From [Zimmermannella] faecalis ATCC 13722 (GTDB lineage Bacteria; Actinomycetota; Actinomycetes; Actinomycetales; Microbacteriaceae): 64,000 nt of DNA. Shown one piece after another: positions 14,547 through 23,220 of the stretch. The notes under the pieces are model-generated. The model was not told the origin of the DNA. It ran no database searches and saw only the letters and a program-made list of their open reading frames with translations. The DNA lies in assembly GCF_000381765.1 (NCBI RefSeq), contig NZ_KB907083.1, forward strand, positions 57,853 through 121,852, in the 5' to 3' direction. Positions within the stretch are counted from its first letter, which is position 1, and every line of letters begins with the position of its first letter. Both the position numbers and the translations under genes were made by a program.

Positions 14547-16454
14547 CTACCGCACGACCTCAACGGGCTCGGCGTCGGCGTTCCCCGGCTGCACGGGGAA
14601 GCTCGCGATCTGCCCGCCGGTCGAGTAGTTCACGGCGGCGTAGAGCCCCTCGGCGCCGAGAATCTCGATCTCGCCGGACGATTCGAGGGCGTGGCTCGCG
14701 TGCGCGGCGATCTCGACCTCGTCGCCGTCGATCGTGACGGTGCGCGCGTCGTCGCCGGTGTTCGTGAGCGTGAGCGTCGCGTTCGGCCCGTCGGGCACGG
14801 CGGCGATCACCTCGTCGCTCAGCTGCGGCGACGAGGGCTGCCAGCCGAACTCGTCGGGCTGCATCGGCGCGACGCGGCCCGACATCGCGACGGGCAGGTC
14901 CGACGACAGGCGCAGCGAGTACGTGCCGTTCGGGAGCGTCGTGATCGGATAGTCGATGACGGTGTTCGGGCGCAGCGGCAGGTCGATCTGCTCGACGGTC
15001 TCGCCCGACAGGTCGGAGATCTCGAGCACCGCCTGCGCCTCGGTGTCGTTCGGGTTGACGATGCGCACCATCGAGCCGAGGTTCGTTGGCGACGCCTCGT
15101 CGGCCTCGGCGCGTTCGTGCACGAACATGCCGGGCAGCACCTGCTCGGTTGACGGGAGGGCGGATGGTCCGACGATGTCGCTGCCCGCGGGCTCGAGCGT
15201 CTGGGTGATCGTCTCGTGCAGGTAGGCCGAGACTTCGGCGCCGGTCGAGGTCACCTGAATCGCGAGCGATGACGACTCCGGGGCGATTCCGGCGAGCGAG
15301 ATCTCCTTGCGCTCCCCCGCCGCGATGACGGTCTCGGGGATCGACGGCGAGACGGTGCCGTCTTGGTTGAACACGTCGAAGTTCACGCGGGCTTCGACGT
15401 TGCCGGGGTTGACGACGTCGAGCACGAGCGTGTGGCCGACCGTGGTGTCGCCGGCGAGCAGCCACTGCGACGGGGTCGGCTGCATGCACGCGGTGGCCGC
15501 GAAGCCGCTCGCGTCGCCGCCGGTCGCCTGCAGGGTCTGCGCGGCCATTAGTTGCGTGATGCGGCCGTCGGCCGAGCCGGGCAGCGCGAGCACGCTCGGG
15601 CCCGTGCTGTCGTCGCCGTCGCCCGAGAGCGCGGTGGTTTCGGGGTCGCCGCCGATCGCGGCCGAGGTGATCTCGGGCGAGCCGACCGAGGTGATCTCGT
15701 CGGCGTTCGAGGTGACGCCGAGCTGCTGGAGCGGGCCGGGGCACACGCGCAGCTGGTCGCCGGGCGATGGCGTGACCGAGACCGGCTGGGCCGTCGCTTC
15801 GTAGCCCGGCAGGGGCATCCAGCCGAGGGCCCACGCGGATGCGCCGACGATCGCGATCGCCGCGACGGTGCCGACGGTGCGCGCCGCGACCGAGGCGGCG
15901 GTGCGGCGCCGGTGTTCCTGCGCGCGCGAGCGGGCGGCGCGGCGACGCTTCGGGCGGGTGCTGCTGGTGCGGCGCCGGCCCCGGCCGCCGCGCGCGAACG
16001 ATTCGGGCGTCTGTTCGCTCGAGGCGGCCTCGCTTGCATTCGCCGCAGAGGCGGTCGCTGAGGGCGCGTCGGGGTCGAGCGGCACGTCGGTCTCGTCGGC
16101 GTCGGGCTCTGCCTCGGCCTCGGCGTCGGCAGCGTCCTCCCCTGCCTCCGCGGCATCGTCATCGTCGACGCCAGCCGCATCCTCCCCGTCGGCGGGATGC
16201 GCGTACAGCTCGAGCTCGCTCGCGGCGGGCTCGTCGCGGTCGGCATCGCCGAACGCCTCGGCATCGGCAGCATCCGCCACCTCCGCCGCAATCACGTCAC
16301 GCGCGCCCCCGAGATACGCCGGGGTGTCGTTGAGTGTGTCGAGGCGCAGCGGCTCGTCGTCGGCCTCGAGCGCGGGCGCGCCGACGAGCTCGGGGTCGAT
16401 GCCGAACGCCCGGTAGTCGAAGGCGTCCCGGTCGCGATTACGGGCGTCAGGCAC
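14547..16454 (-). CDS. DUF5719 family membrane-anchored protein
   Basis: This protein of about 635 residues has an acidic Ala/Asp/Glu-rich cytoplasmic region (to about residue 150) and a basic Arg-rich stretch. One membrane segment, TVGTVAAIAIVGASAWALGW, lies near residue 200, followed by a large extracytoplasmic part with beta-sandwich-like repeats. This is the layout of DUF5719, found beside the large GT2 in actinobacteria. Its role is unknown but is presumably in cell-wall glycopolymer assembly. The GTG at 16454 is chosen because GGAGG lies just upstream and it overlaps the GT2 stop by 8 bases, which indicates translational coupling. Confidence 0.8.
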   Translation of the reverse strand: MPDARNRDRDAFDYRAFGIDPELVGAPALEADDEPLRLDTLNDTPAYLGGARDVIAAEVADAADAEAFGDADRDEPAASELELYAHPADGEDAAGVDDDDAAEAGEDAADAEAEAEPDADETDVPLDPDAPSATASAANASEAASSEQTPESFARGGRGRRRTSSTRPKRRRAARSRAQEHRRRTAASVAARTVGTVAAIAIVGASAWALGWMPLPGYEATAQPVSVTPSPGDQLRVCPGPLQQLGVTSNADEITSVGSPEITSAAIGGDPETTALSGDGDDSTGPSVLALPGSADGRITQLMAAQTLQATGGDASGFAATACMQPTPSQWLLAGDTTVGHTLVLDVVNPGNVEARVNFDVFNQDGTVSPSIPETVIAAGERKEISLAGIAPESSSLAIQVTSTGAEVSAYLHETITQTLEPAGSDIVGPSALPSTEQVLPGMFVHERAEADEASPTNLGSMVRIVNPNDTEAQAVLEISDLSGETVEQIDLPLRPNTVIDYPITTLPNGTYSLRLSSDLPVAMSGRVAPMQPDEFGWQPSSPQLSDEVIAAVPDGPNATLTLTNTGDDARTVTIDGDEVEIAAHASHALESSGEIEILGAEGLYAAVNYSTGGQIASFPVQPGNADAEPVEVVR

Positions 16455-19440
16455 GGGTGTCCTCCCCAGCGTCGATGTGGTCTCCCGTGGGTTGGTCGTT
16501 GTAGACCCGCACGGTTTCCTCTGAGATCGCGCCGAACTCGGTGAAGCGCTCGCGCCCGCGGTCGAGGTCGCCCCAGTGCGGGCGCCCCATCGAGCGGCTC
16601 GCGCGCACGCGCGACTCAAGGCCGCCAGTGGGCAGCGCGAGCAGGATGACAAACACGAGCACCGCGAGTTGCACGAGCAGCAGCGTGCGGCCGATCTGGT
16701 GCTGCCAGTTCGTCGTCTCGAGGGCGCCGGCGAGGTCGGGGTCGGTCGGCGTCTCGGCGGCGTTCACGACCTGGAAGAGGGTGCCGTATTCGCTCGTCGT
16801 GCCGGCCGACGAGAGGGCCTCGTTCGTCGACATCGCGGTGACGAGGCGCTGCTCGAGCACGCCGCCGCTCGACGGCGCGGGCTCGACGAGCACGAAGCCG
16901 ATGCCGATCTCGTGGAGCTGCGCCGTCGGGTTCGAGGCGCCCTGCGAGAGGAACCCGACCGCGATGTTCGCGAGCCGTTCGTCGGCGCTCGTCGGCGCGA
17001 GGTTCGTGGTTTCGAGGGTCGAGAATTGGTTGAGCTTCTGGCCCGAGCCGCGAATGAGCTCGACCTTGATGGTGTCGCCATCGACCGGCGTGATCACGAG
17101 CGTGCCGAGCTGTTCGGCGGCGCGACCCTGCGCATCCACGAGCGCGGGCAGCGTGCGCCCGTTCGACGGCGCGATCTGCGAGACGCCGTTGAACTGGTTC
17201 GGCGCGACCGGCACGATGAGCGCAACGACCGCGAGCAGTGCGACGGCGGTGGCAGGGATGCGCGCGCCGCGCAGCGCGACCGCGCCGGCGAGCGACGCCA
17301 TGAGCACGCCGAGGAACCCGAACGACTGCGCCGGGCCGATCCAGAGCGGCACCGTGATGCCGCCCGTCGTCGCGAACGCGAAGCCGCCAGCGACGCCCGC
17401 CGTGACGTAGCCGAGGCCCGCGACGCCGGCGCCAACGAGGGCGACGCGCCAGCCCCGCGTAAAGATGCCGATGACGGCGAGTAGCGCGAGGGGCGCCTGG
17501 AGCAGCGCGAGGACGACCCAGGGGTCCCACGTGATGCCGAGGCTCGTGAGCAGGTCGGCCCAGCCGTGGGGCGCGCTGTGCGAGAACAGCGTGGCGGCGT
17601 GCCAGCCGCGGGCGGGTTCGACGACGAGCGGCAGGCCCGGGTCGGCGAACACCGCGAACGGTCGGCCGCGGTTGAGCTGCGTGATGAGCAGCGGGAGGAA
17701 CATCACGGCGGCGGGGATCGGCGTGAACACGAGCCGCACCCAGCCGCGCCCCGAGATGAGCATCGCGAGCACCCACACGATCACCATGGCGGGCAGCAGC
17801 ACGGGCGAGCTCGCCGCGACGATGAGGGCGAGCAGCGAGCAGACCGCGGTGGCGGCCCACGAGCGGGCGCCGGCGATGCAGGTGAAGAACAGCCACGGCA
17901 GCGCGAGGTGCACGAGCACGCCGGTGAGGCGGCCCTCGGCGAGCGCGATGTGGAGCGGCGGCGCCGCGAGCCAAACGAGGCCCGCGAACGCGCGCAGCCA
18001 GGGGCTCCGGGTGAAGCGGGCCGCGAGGTACCAGCCGCCGACCGCCGCGAGCGGCAGGGCGAGCAGCCAGAGCACGACGACGATTTGGCTCGGGTTCCAG
18101 AAGGTCAGGGTGCCGAGCACCGCGAGCACGAGGTTGAACGGGTCGGCCACGCCGACGCCGCCGCCCGTGTCGCGCAGGCCGTAGCCGGTCGTGCCCCAGA
18201 GCTCGCCGATCGAGCCCGAGAGCGGCAGCAGCGCGCCGCCCGAGAGCGCGCTCGCGCTGAGGAGTGGGAAGTAGAGGGCAACCGCCGCGATGATCGCGAC
18301 GATGAGCAGCCAGCCGCCGCCACCGGTGATGAAGTTGTAGCGATCGCGTCCCTGTTGGGCGACGGCGCGGTATTCGTCACGCCGGTTCGCGCGGAGCTTG
18401 CGCCATTCGGTCGGCGAGATGAGCAGTTGGTCGACCGACCGGAACGGTTGCTGCGTCGTCTTATGGAACTGTCGCCGCGACGACGGCACGCCGGTCTGCA
18501 GGAAGAACACGGTGAGCGCGGCGCGAATGTCGGGCAGGATGCGCCCGGGGTTCTTGCGCACGAGGTGCAGCAGGGCGCGGAGCACGACGGCGGGCAGCAG
18601 GAGCAGCCACGAGAAGAAGAATTCGACGCGGCCGGCCCACACGAGCTGCCGGTGGAGCTGCGCGGTGCGGCGGATGCGGTAGCGCTGCAGCCCGCGGGTG
18701 CGGCTGCCGTACTTCGACGTGCCGGAGGCCTCCTCGGCGAGCGATTCCACGCGCGCCCGGGGCGTGAGCAGCACGCGCCCGCCCGAGAGCCACGTGCGCA
18801 CCGAGTAGTCGAGGCCGTCGTCGACGGCCGGGAGGCCGCGGTCGAAGCCGTCGAGTCGATCCCACGTGTCGCGCTTCGTGAGCATGCCGCCGGCACCGAC
18901 GCCGAGCACGTCGCTGAGGTGCTCGAACTGCCCCTGGTCGAGCGAGTCTTGGTGCAGACGCACCGAGACCCCCGAGTGGGTGACCGACTCGCCGTATTCG
19001 ACGAGCACGGCCGGGTCGTCGGCCCGCACGATCTTCGGGCCCGTCACCTCGAGTGAGGGGTTGCGCTCGGTCGTGTCGAGCAGTTCTTCGAGCGCGTCGA
19101 GGTCGGGGGTGTTGTCGGCCGAGAGCAGCCAGAGCCAGTCGTTCGGGGTCTCCCCCTCGGTGCCGAACTCTTCGATGCGGGCGGCGTCGCCCTCGTCGAT
19201 TTCGGCGAGCTTGTCGACCGCGGCGCGCACCGCCTCGCCGAACGAGGTGGTTTCGGGCACCGTGACGAGCAGGTCTGGGGCGGTCGCCCGCATCACCTGC
19301 TCAGTGTCGTCGCGCGACTCGATACAGACGAGCACGCGTCGCTCGGGCGCTCGGGTTTGCTCCTCGATCGCGGGGAGGGTTCGAGCGAGCGCCTCGGCGG
19401 CGTTCTGCGCCACGACGATGGCCGTTACTCTTGGTCGCAT
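16447..19440 (-). CDS. large GT2-domain multi-spanning glycosyltransferase
   Basis: This 997-residue protein has an N-terminal GT2 domain (RVTAIVVAQNAAEALARTLP; acceptor/metal region around WLWLLSADNTPDLDAL near residue 110). After it come about a dozen membrane segments between residues 280 and 800 and an extracytoplasmic C-terminal part ending in another membrane helix. The architecture and position (DUF5719 on one side, WhiB2 on the other) match a conserved actinobacterial cell-wall glycosyltransferase of unknown product. The start ATG at 19440 has no ribosome site. TAGCAT ends 7 bases before it. Confidence 0.85.
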   Translation of the reverse strand: MRPRVTAIVVAQNAAEALARTLPAIEEQTRAPERRVLVCIESRDDTEQVMRATAPDLLVTVPETTSFGEAVRAAVDKLAEIDEGDAARIEEFGTEGETPNDWLWLLSADNTPDLDALEELLDTTERNPSLEVTGPKIVRADDPAVLVEYGESVTHSGVSVRLHQDSLDQGQFEHLSDVLGVGAGGMLTKRDTWDRLDGFDRGLPAVDDGLDYSVRTWLSGGRVLLTPRARVESLAEEASGTSKYGSRTRGLQRYRIRRTAQLHRQLVWAGRVEFFFSWLLLLPAVVLRALLHLVRKNPGRILPDIRAALTVFFLQTGVPSSRRQFHKTTQQPFRSVDQLLISPTEWRKLRANRRDEYRAVAQQGRDRYNFITGGGGWLLIVAIIAAVALYFPLLSASALSGGALLPLSGSIGELWGTTGYGLRDTGGGVGVADPFNLVLAVLGTLTFWNPSQIVVVLWLLALPLAAVGGWYLAARFTRSPWLRAFAGLVWLAAPPLHIALAEGRLTGVLVHLALPWLFFTCIAGARSWAATAVCSLLALIVAASSPVLLPAMVIVWVLAMLISGRGWVRLVFTPIPAAVMFLPLLITQLNRGRPFAVFADPGLPLVVEPARGWHAATLFSHSAPHGWADLLTSLGITWDPWVVLALLQAPLALLAVIGIFTRGWRVALVGAGVAGLGYVTAGVAGGFAFATTGGITVPLWIGPAQSFGFLGVLMASLAGAVALRGARIPATAVALLAVVALIVPVAPNQFNGVSQIAPSNGRTLPALVDAQGRAAEQLGTLVITPVDGDTIKVELIRGSGQKLNQFSTLETTNLAPTSADERLANIAVGFLSQGASNPTAQLHEIGIGFVLVEPAPSSGGVLEQRLVTAMSTNEALSSAGTTSEYGTLFQVVNAAETPTDPDLAGALETTNWQHQIGRTLLLVQLAVLVFVILLALPTGGLESRVRASRSMGRPHWGDLDRGRERFTEFGAISEETVRVYNDQPTGDHIDAGEDTRA

Positions 19441-19447
19441 TTGTCGA

Positions 19448-19453
19448 ATGCTA
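19448..19453 (-). promoter_or_regulatory. putative -10 element of the large GT2 gene (leaderless)
   Basis: TAGCAT on the minus strand (19453-19448) is followed by TCGACAA and then the ATG at 19440. No ribosome-binding site is present. Confidence 0.5.
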
Positions 19454-19528
19454 GGTGCCTGTCACCCGGCCCTGGGGATTCCCCTCGGCAAGCCAAGAAA
19501 TGGCGTGCACCCGGCCGGAAAGATGAGG

Positions 19529-19563
19529 GGTCTCCGGCAGAGCGTGGGTGGCTGCCGGAGACC
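19529..19563 (-). terminator. terminator after whiB2
   Basis: Perfect 12-bp arms, GGTCTCCGGCAG (19529-19540) and CTGCCGGAGACC (19552-19563), flank an 11-base loop 14 bases past the whiB2 stop. On the minus strand the stem is followed by a pyrimidine-rich CATCTTTCC stretch. This separates whiB2 from the downstream GT2 gene. Confidence 0.7.
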
Positions 19564-19577
19564 TCCGATTCAATGGG

Positions 19578-19889
19578 TTAGGCCTGTTTGCGGAGCTTGC
19601 GGCGCTCGCGCTCGGAGAGCCCGCCCCAGATGCCGAATCGTTCGTCGCGCTCCAGCGCGTACTCGAGGCACTGTGCGCGCACCTCGCACGACTGGCAGAT
19701 CATCTTCGCGTCGCGGGTAGAGCCGCCCTTCTCGGGGAAGAACGCCTCGGGGTCGGTCTGCGCGCAGAGCGCGTCAGCCTGCCACGCGAGCGGATTGTCG
19801 TCGCCGAGCTGATTGCCAGTACCGGGTACCCCCAGTTCCAGCGGATCGACGTACCAGTTCTCAGGAACCGGCCTGATCATCTTTGCCAT
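19578..19889 (-). CDS. whiB2: WhiB-family transcriptional regulator (WhiB2/WhmD type)
   Basis: This 103-residue Wbl protein has four cysteines in the family pattern (ALCAQTD, ICQSC, AQCLEYAL), which bind a 4Fe-4S cluster. The GIWGGLSERERR turn and basic tail contact sigma factor and DNA. WhiB2/WhmD is linked to septation and division in Streptomyces and mycobacteria. Position between manA and the cell-wall GT2 is the conserved WhiB2 context, which supports the assignment over other Wbl members. The ATG at 19889 has GGGAG 8 bases upstream. A good sigma-70-like promoter lies 50 bases before it. Confidence 0.9.
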   Translation of the reverse strand: MAKMIRPVPENWYVDPLELGVPGTGNQLGDDNPLAWQADALCAQTDPEAFFPEKGGSTRDAKMICQSCEVRAQCLEYALERDERFGIWGGLSERERRKLRKQA

Positions 19890-19940
19890 AACACGTCTCC
19901 CACGCTTTTCCTCGAGCGACTTGCCCGAGCCACCGACTTA

Positions 19941-19970
19941 ATTACACCGTTGTCATTCACCCTGAGTCAA
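19941..19970 (-). promoter_or_regulatory. promoter of whiB2
   Basis: On the minus strand TTGACT (19970-19965) and TGTAAT (19946-19941) are separated by 18 bases. The predicted transcript has a leader of about 45 bases carrying the whiB2 ribosome site. This is the clearest -35/-10 pair in the window. Confidence 0.65.
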
Positions 19971-20097
19971 GTGGGAGCGACCCGAAAGCCTAAGCCATCA
20001 CTTGAGACATCGGCGGCACTGCATTGCGGCGTGTCGCGCACGGCGGCGCTGATCTCGAGGGGCAGCCCCGGCGTCGCGCGATACCGCGCGGGACACG

Positions 20098-21453
20098 CTA
20101 TGCCTGGGAATCCTCTGCACGCCCCGCGCCCGCGTGTTCGCGCGGCGCCGCAGATGCAGCGGGCTCAGCAGACTCGGCCGGCGCAGCGGGCTCAGCCGCC
20201 ACGGCGTACGGATTGATCGTCGCGAGCAGCACGTCGCCGCGGCCGCGCAGGCGCACGCTCCCCTCGTCGGGGGTGACGTAGACGGCGTCGCCGCGGCCGA
20301 GCAGCTTGCTCTCGCCCGAGCCGGCGCCCTCGAGCCGCACCGAGCCCGCGACGCACAGGGCGATGCCGGGGCCGGCGCACACGAGTTCGTCGTCGAGCCC
20401 CTCGGCGTGTGCGCGCTGCAGCATAAAGTCGGGCTCGCTCGGTACGAACGCCGCGATGTTGCCGCGCACGCCCGGCGCGAGCACGGGCGGCGGCGTCGGC
20501 GCGACGTCGAGGATGCGCAGCAGCTCGGGCACGTCGACGTGCTTCACCGTAAGCCCGCCGCGCAGCACGTTGTCGCTCGCGGCCATGACCTCGATGCCGA
20601 GGCCCTCGAGGTAGGCGTGCAGCACGCCCGCGCGAACGTAGAGCGCCTCGCCGCGGTGCAGCACGACGTGGTTCATGAGCAGGGCCGTGAGCGCGCTCGC
20701 ATCGCCGGGGAACTCGGCCCGGATGCGCGCGAGGTTCCGCTGCTCGCGGGCATACTCCTCTGTTTCCTGCGCGCTCCACGCGTCGAGGGCGTCGGCGGCT
20801 CGTGCCGCGGGCTCGCCTGACGTGAGGATCCACTCGAGCAGGTCGCGCATCCCCGCCTCGGAGTCGGCGGCGGCGACGCGCGTGACGAACGGTTCGAGCG
20901 CGGCGCGACCGCGCGCATCCGCCGCCTCGACGATCGAGTCGACGAGGTCGCGCACCTCGGTCGGTTCGCGGAAGCCCGCGAGCGCGGACATCGTCTCGCT
21001 CAGCGCGACGAGCAGCTCGGGCTTGTGCAGGGCGTCGCGGTAGTTGCGGTGCGGTGCGTCAATCGGCACGCCGGCCGCGTTCTCGGCCGCGAAGCCCGCG
21101 CGGGCTTCGGCGAGGTTCGGATGCACCTGGAGCGACAGCGGCTTCGCGGCGGCGAGAACCTTGAGCAGGTAGGGCAGCCGCGGCGGGCCCGCGTGCACGC
21201 CAAGCGCGCGTTCCCCCAGGGCGAGGTCGGGCTCGGCCGCGACCCAGTCGCGCAGGGTCGCAACCCCGCCGGTGAGCTCGGGGCTCGCGACGCGCGTCGG
21301 CGAGCCGTCGTGCGTGCCGAACCACAGCTCAGCCTGGCGCGGCGCGCCGCGTTCGGGTTCGGTGAGTGCGCCGCCGGTGCCCAGCAGGTCGCTGATCGCA
21401 CCTTCGGCGCCCCAGGCATACCGCATCGGGGTGTTCTCGAGAGGAACAAACAT
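20098..21453 (-). CDS. manA: mannose-6-phosphate isomerase, class I
   Basis: This 451-residue type I phosphomannose isomerase interconverts fructose-6-P and mannose-6-P, feeding manB and GDP-mannose synthesis. Zinc-ligand motifs are visible: KPLSLQVHPN (Gln, His), LHKPELLVAL (Glu) and GVLHAYLEGLGIEVMA (His). The substrate segment ASDNVLRGGLTVKHVD is intact. The last 30 residues are an Ala/Glu/Pro-rich tail beyond the usual fold. The start at 21453 (MFVPLENTPMRYAWG) is where family homology begins. It has no ribosome site, but TACCCT ends 7 bases upstream. Confidence 0.92.
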   Translation of the reverse strand: MFVPLENTPMRYAWGAEGAISDLLGTGGALTEPERGAPRQAELWFGTHDGSPTRVASPELTGGVATLRDWVAAEPDLALGERALGVHAGPPRLPYLLKVLAAAKPLSLQVHPNLAEARAGFAAENAAGVPIDAPHRNYRDALHKPELLVALSETMSALAGFREPTEVRDLVDSIVEAADARGRAALEPFVTRVAAADSEAGMRDLLEWILTSGEPAARAADALDAWSAQETEEYAREQRNLARIRAEFPGDASALTALLMNHVVLHRGEALYVRAGVLHAYLEGLGIEVMAASDNVLRGGLTVKHVDVPELLRILDVAPTPPPVLAPGVRGNIAAFVPSEPDFMLQRAHAEGLDDELVCAGPGIALCVAGSVRLEGAGSGESKLLGRGDAVYVTPDEGSVRLRGRGDVLLATINPYAVAAEPAAPAESAEPAASAAPREHAGAGRAEDSQA

Positions 21454-21460
21454 CACCCCG

Positions 21461-21466
21461 AGGGTA
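21461..21466 (-). promoter_or_regulatory. putative -10 element of manA (leaderless)
   Basis: TACCCT on the minus strand (21466-21461) ends 7 bases before the ATG at 21453. The opposing gene has a similar element 80 bases away. Confidence 0.45.
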
Positions 21467-21543
21467 CCCCGTTCGGGTGCGCTGAGCCTCGACCCGCGGG
21501 CTGATCTCGCGGCGGTCGCACGGGGCCGAAACCAACTGCGTGC

Positions 21544-21549
21544 GAGAAT
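21544..21549 (+). promoter_or_regulatory. putative -10 element of the O-antigen ligase-like gene (leaderless)
   Basis: GAGAAT ends exactly 7 bases before the ATG at 21557, and no Shine-Dalgarno sequence is present. The first base deviates from TANNNT. Confidence 0.35.
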
Positions 21550-21556
21550 TGCCCGC

Positions 21557-23038
21557 ATGCATGCGTCCCCTTCGTCCGTCGATGCGTCAGGCATCGGTTC
21601 GAAGTTGCTGGCGCGACTGCGGCTGCCAGATGGCCAGCCGTACTCGAAGGCGATGCTGCTCACCGTCGCGGCGCTCGTCGTCGCGTTCGCGGGCGACATG
21701 TTCCGCTACACGATCGGTTGGACCGGCTACGGCATCATCGTCGGCGCGATCGTCGTGCTCTCGATCGTCGTGCTCGTGCGCCGCAAGCCGCTGCTGCGGC
21801 TGCGCCACCTGCCGACGATGTTCCTCTTCTTTACCGGCTGGTGCCTCGCGACGCTCGTGTGGTCGGAATACCGCCTCGAGACCGCCGTCGGCTCGGCCGT
21901 GCAGCTCCTCACGGCGCTCGTCGGCCTCACGATGGCGGTGTCGCTCACCCGCATGCAGCTGCTACGCACGCTCGGGTCGGCGATGCGGTGGCTCGTCTAC
22001 CTCTCGCTCGCGTTTGAGCTGTTCGCGGCGATCTTCATGCCGTGGGGCGTGCTCCCGCCGACGTACACCCGCCCCGGCGTGCTCGAGAGCCTGCTCGGCA
22101 CCCCCGACCTGCCGCATCCCCTCCCCGGCGGCTTCTACTGGACCCACTCGGAGCTGTTCGTCGGCGGGCCACTCCAGGGCGTCATGGGCAACCGCAACCT
22201 GCTCGCGATGGTCGCGCTCATCGCGCTCATCGTCACGATCATCGAGCTGCTCGACCGCATGGTGCGGCTCTGGTACGCGCTCGTCGCGGGTGCCGCGGCC
22301 GTGCTGACGATTCTCCTCACCGACTCGGCGACGATCTACGTCGCGGCCGCGTTCGTTGCGCTCGGCGCGGCGCTCGTGCTCGTGGGCCGGCGCATCCATC
22401 GGCGAATGCGCTGGGTGCTCTACTGCGTCGTGGGCGCGTGCCTCATCGCGGGCGGAACGCTCGTGGTCATCTACAACGACCAGGTCTTCGCGCTCATGAA
22501 CCGCTCGTCGGACATGTCAGGTCGCGGGTCGATCTGGCGCGCGGTCATCGCGCTCGGCAGCGAGTCGCCGGTGCTCGGGCACGGCTGGGTCAGCTATTGG
22601 GCGCCGTGGCTGCCGCAGTTCCACAGCCTCGCGGTGGTCGAGGGCATGCCGTACCACCAGGCCCACAACGCCTTCCTCGACACCTGGATGCAGACCGGCT
22701 TCATCGGCCTCGCGCTGTTCGCGGGCCTCGTGTTCTCGACCCTCGTGCGCACCTGGTGGATCGCGATCGACATTCCCGACGCCCCGCGCATCGAGTCGCG
22801 CCGGGTCGGCGGCCGGGCGCACGTCGCGGCGGCGACCGCGGCCCCGTTCCTCGTAATGGTCGCGCTCGTCGTGCAGGCAATGACCGAGTCGCGGCTGCTC
22901 GTCGAGGGCGGCTGGCTGCTGCTGTGCTACTTCGCGATCTACGCGAAGCTGCGCATCCAAGACCCGGCGATCCTCCCCCGCCGCAGCCTCACGACGAAGA
23001 CCGGCCCGGTTCGCGTCGTGCTGGATACGCGCCTGTAG
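21557..23038 (+). CDS. O-antigen ligase/polymerase-like membrane protein
   Basis: This 493-residue protein has about 10-12 membrane segments and a long extracytoplasmic loop toward the C-terminus. GHGWVSYWAPWLPQFHSL is followed by YHQAHNAFLDTWMQTGFIG, the histidine-containing pattern of the Wzy/WaaL (O-antigen ligase) family. Such proteins polymerise or ligate lipid-linked glycans at the outer face of the membrane. In a Gram-positive it would act on a wall glycopolymer. It is divergent from manA and opposes the repeat-rich surface protein, from which a strong hairpin separates it. Confidence 0.8.
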   Translation: MHASPSSVDASGIGSKLLARLRLPDGQPYSKAMLLTVAALVVAFAGDMFRYTIGWTGYGIIVGAIVVLSIVVLVRRKPLLRLRHLPTMFLFFTGWCLATLVWSEYRLETAVGSAVQLLTALVGLTMAVSLTRMQLLRTLGSAMRWLVYLSLAFELFAAIFMPWGVLPPTYTRPGVLESLLGTPDLPHPLPGGFYWTHSELFVGGPLQGVMGNRNLLAMVALIALIVTIIELLDRMVRLWYALVAGAAAVLTILLTDSATIYVAAAFVALGAALVLVGRRIHRRMRWVLYCVVGACLIAGGTLVVIYNDQVFALMNRSSDMSGRGSIWRAVIALGSESPVLGHGWVSYWAPWLPQFHSLAVVEGMPYHQAHNAFLDTWMQTGFIGLALFAGLVFSTLVRTWWIAIDIPDAPRIESRRVGGRAHVAAATAAPFLVMVALVVQAMTESRLLVEGGWLLLCYFAIYAKLRIQDPAILPRRSLTTKTGPVRVVLDTRL

Positions 23039-23162
23039 TTCTCGGGGCTGCTTCCCTGGTGCGCGAGGAGCCGCCGGGCTCTCCGCGTGCGGACGTAACG
23101 CGCCCCGTGCCCACGCGGTCATCGTTCGGCGCGCCGACGCGGTCAAGCGCACCGTGGAAACG

Positions 23163-23199
23163 GCGTTGCCCCGCCCGAACGAGTCGGGCGGGGCAACGC
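23163..23199. terminator. bidirectional terminator hairpin
   Basis: Perfect 16-bp arms (23163-23178 and 23184-23199, GC-rich, sequence GCGTTGCCCCGCCCGA and its complement) enclose a 5-base loop between two converging genes. No strong T-run is present in either direction, but the position and stability fit a shared terminator. Confidence 0.7.
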
Positions 23200-23220
23200 G
23201 CGGAGTGAGGATGCGGTGGA

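Noticed and set aside
14547..16652. A longer start for the DUF5719 gene at 16652
   Set aside because: It would overlap the GT2 gene by about 200 bases. GTG at 16454 has a good ribosome site and a short overlap.
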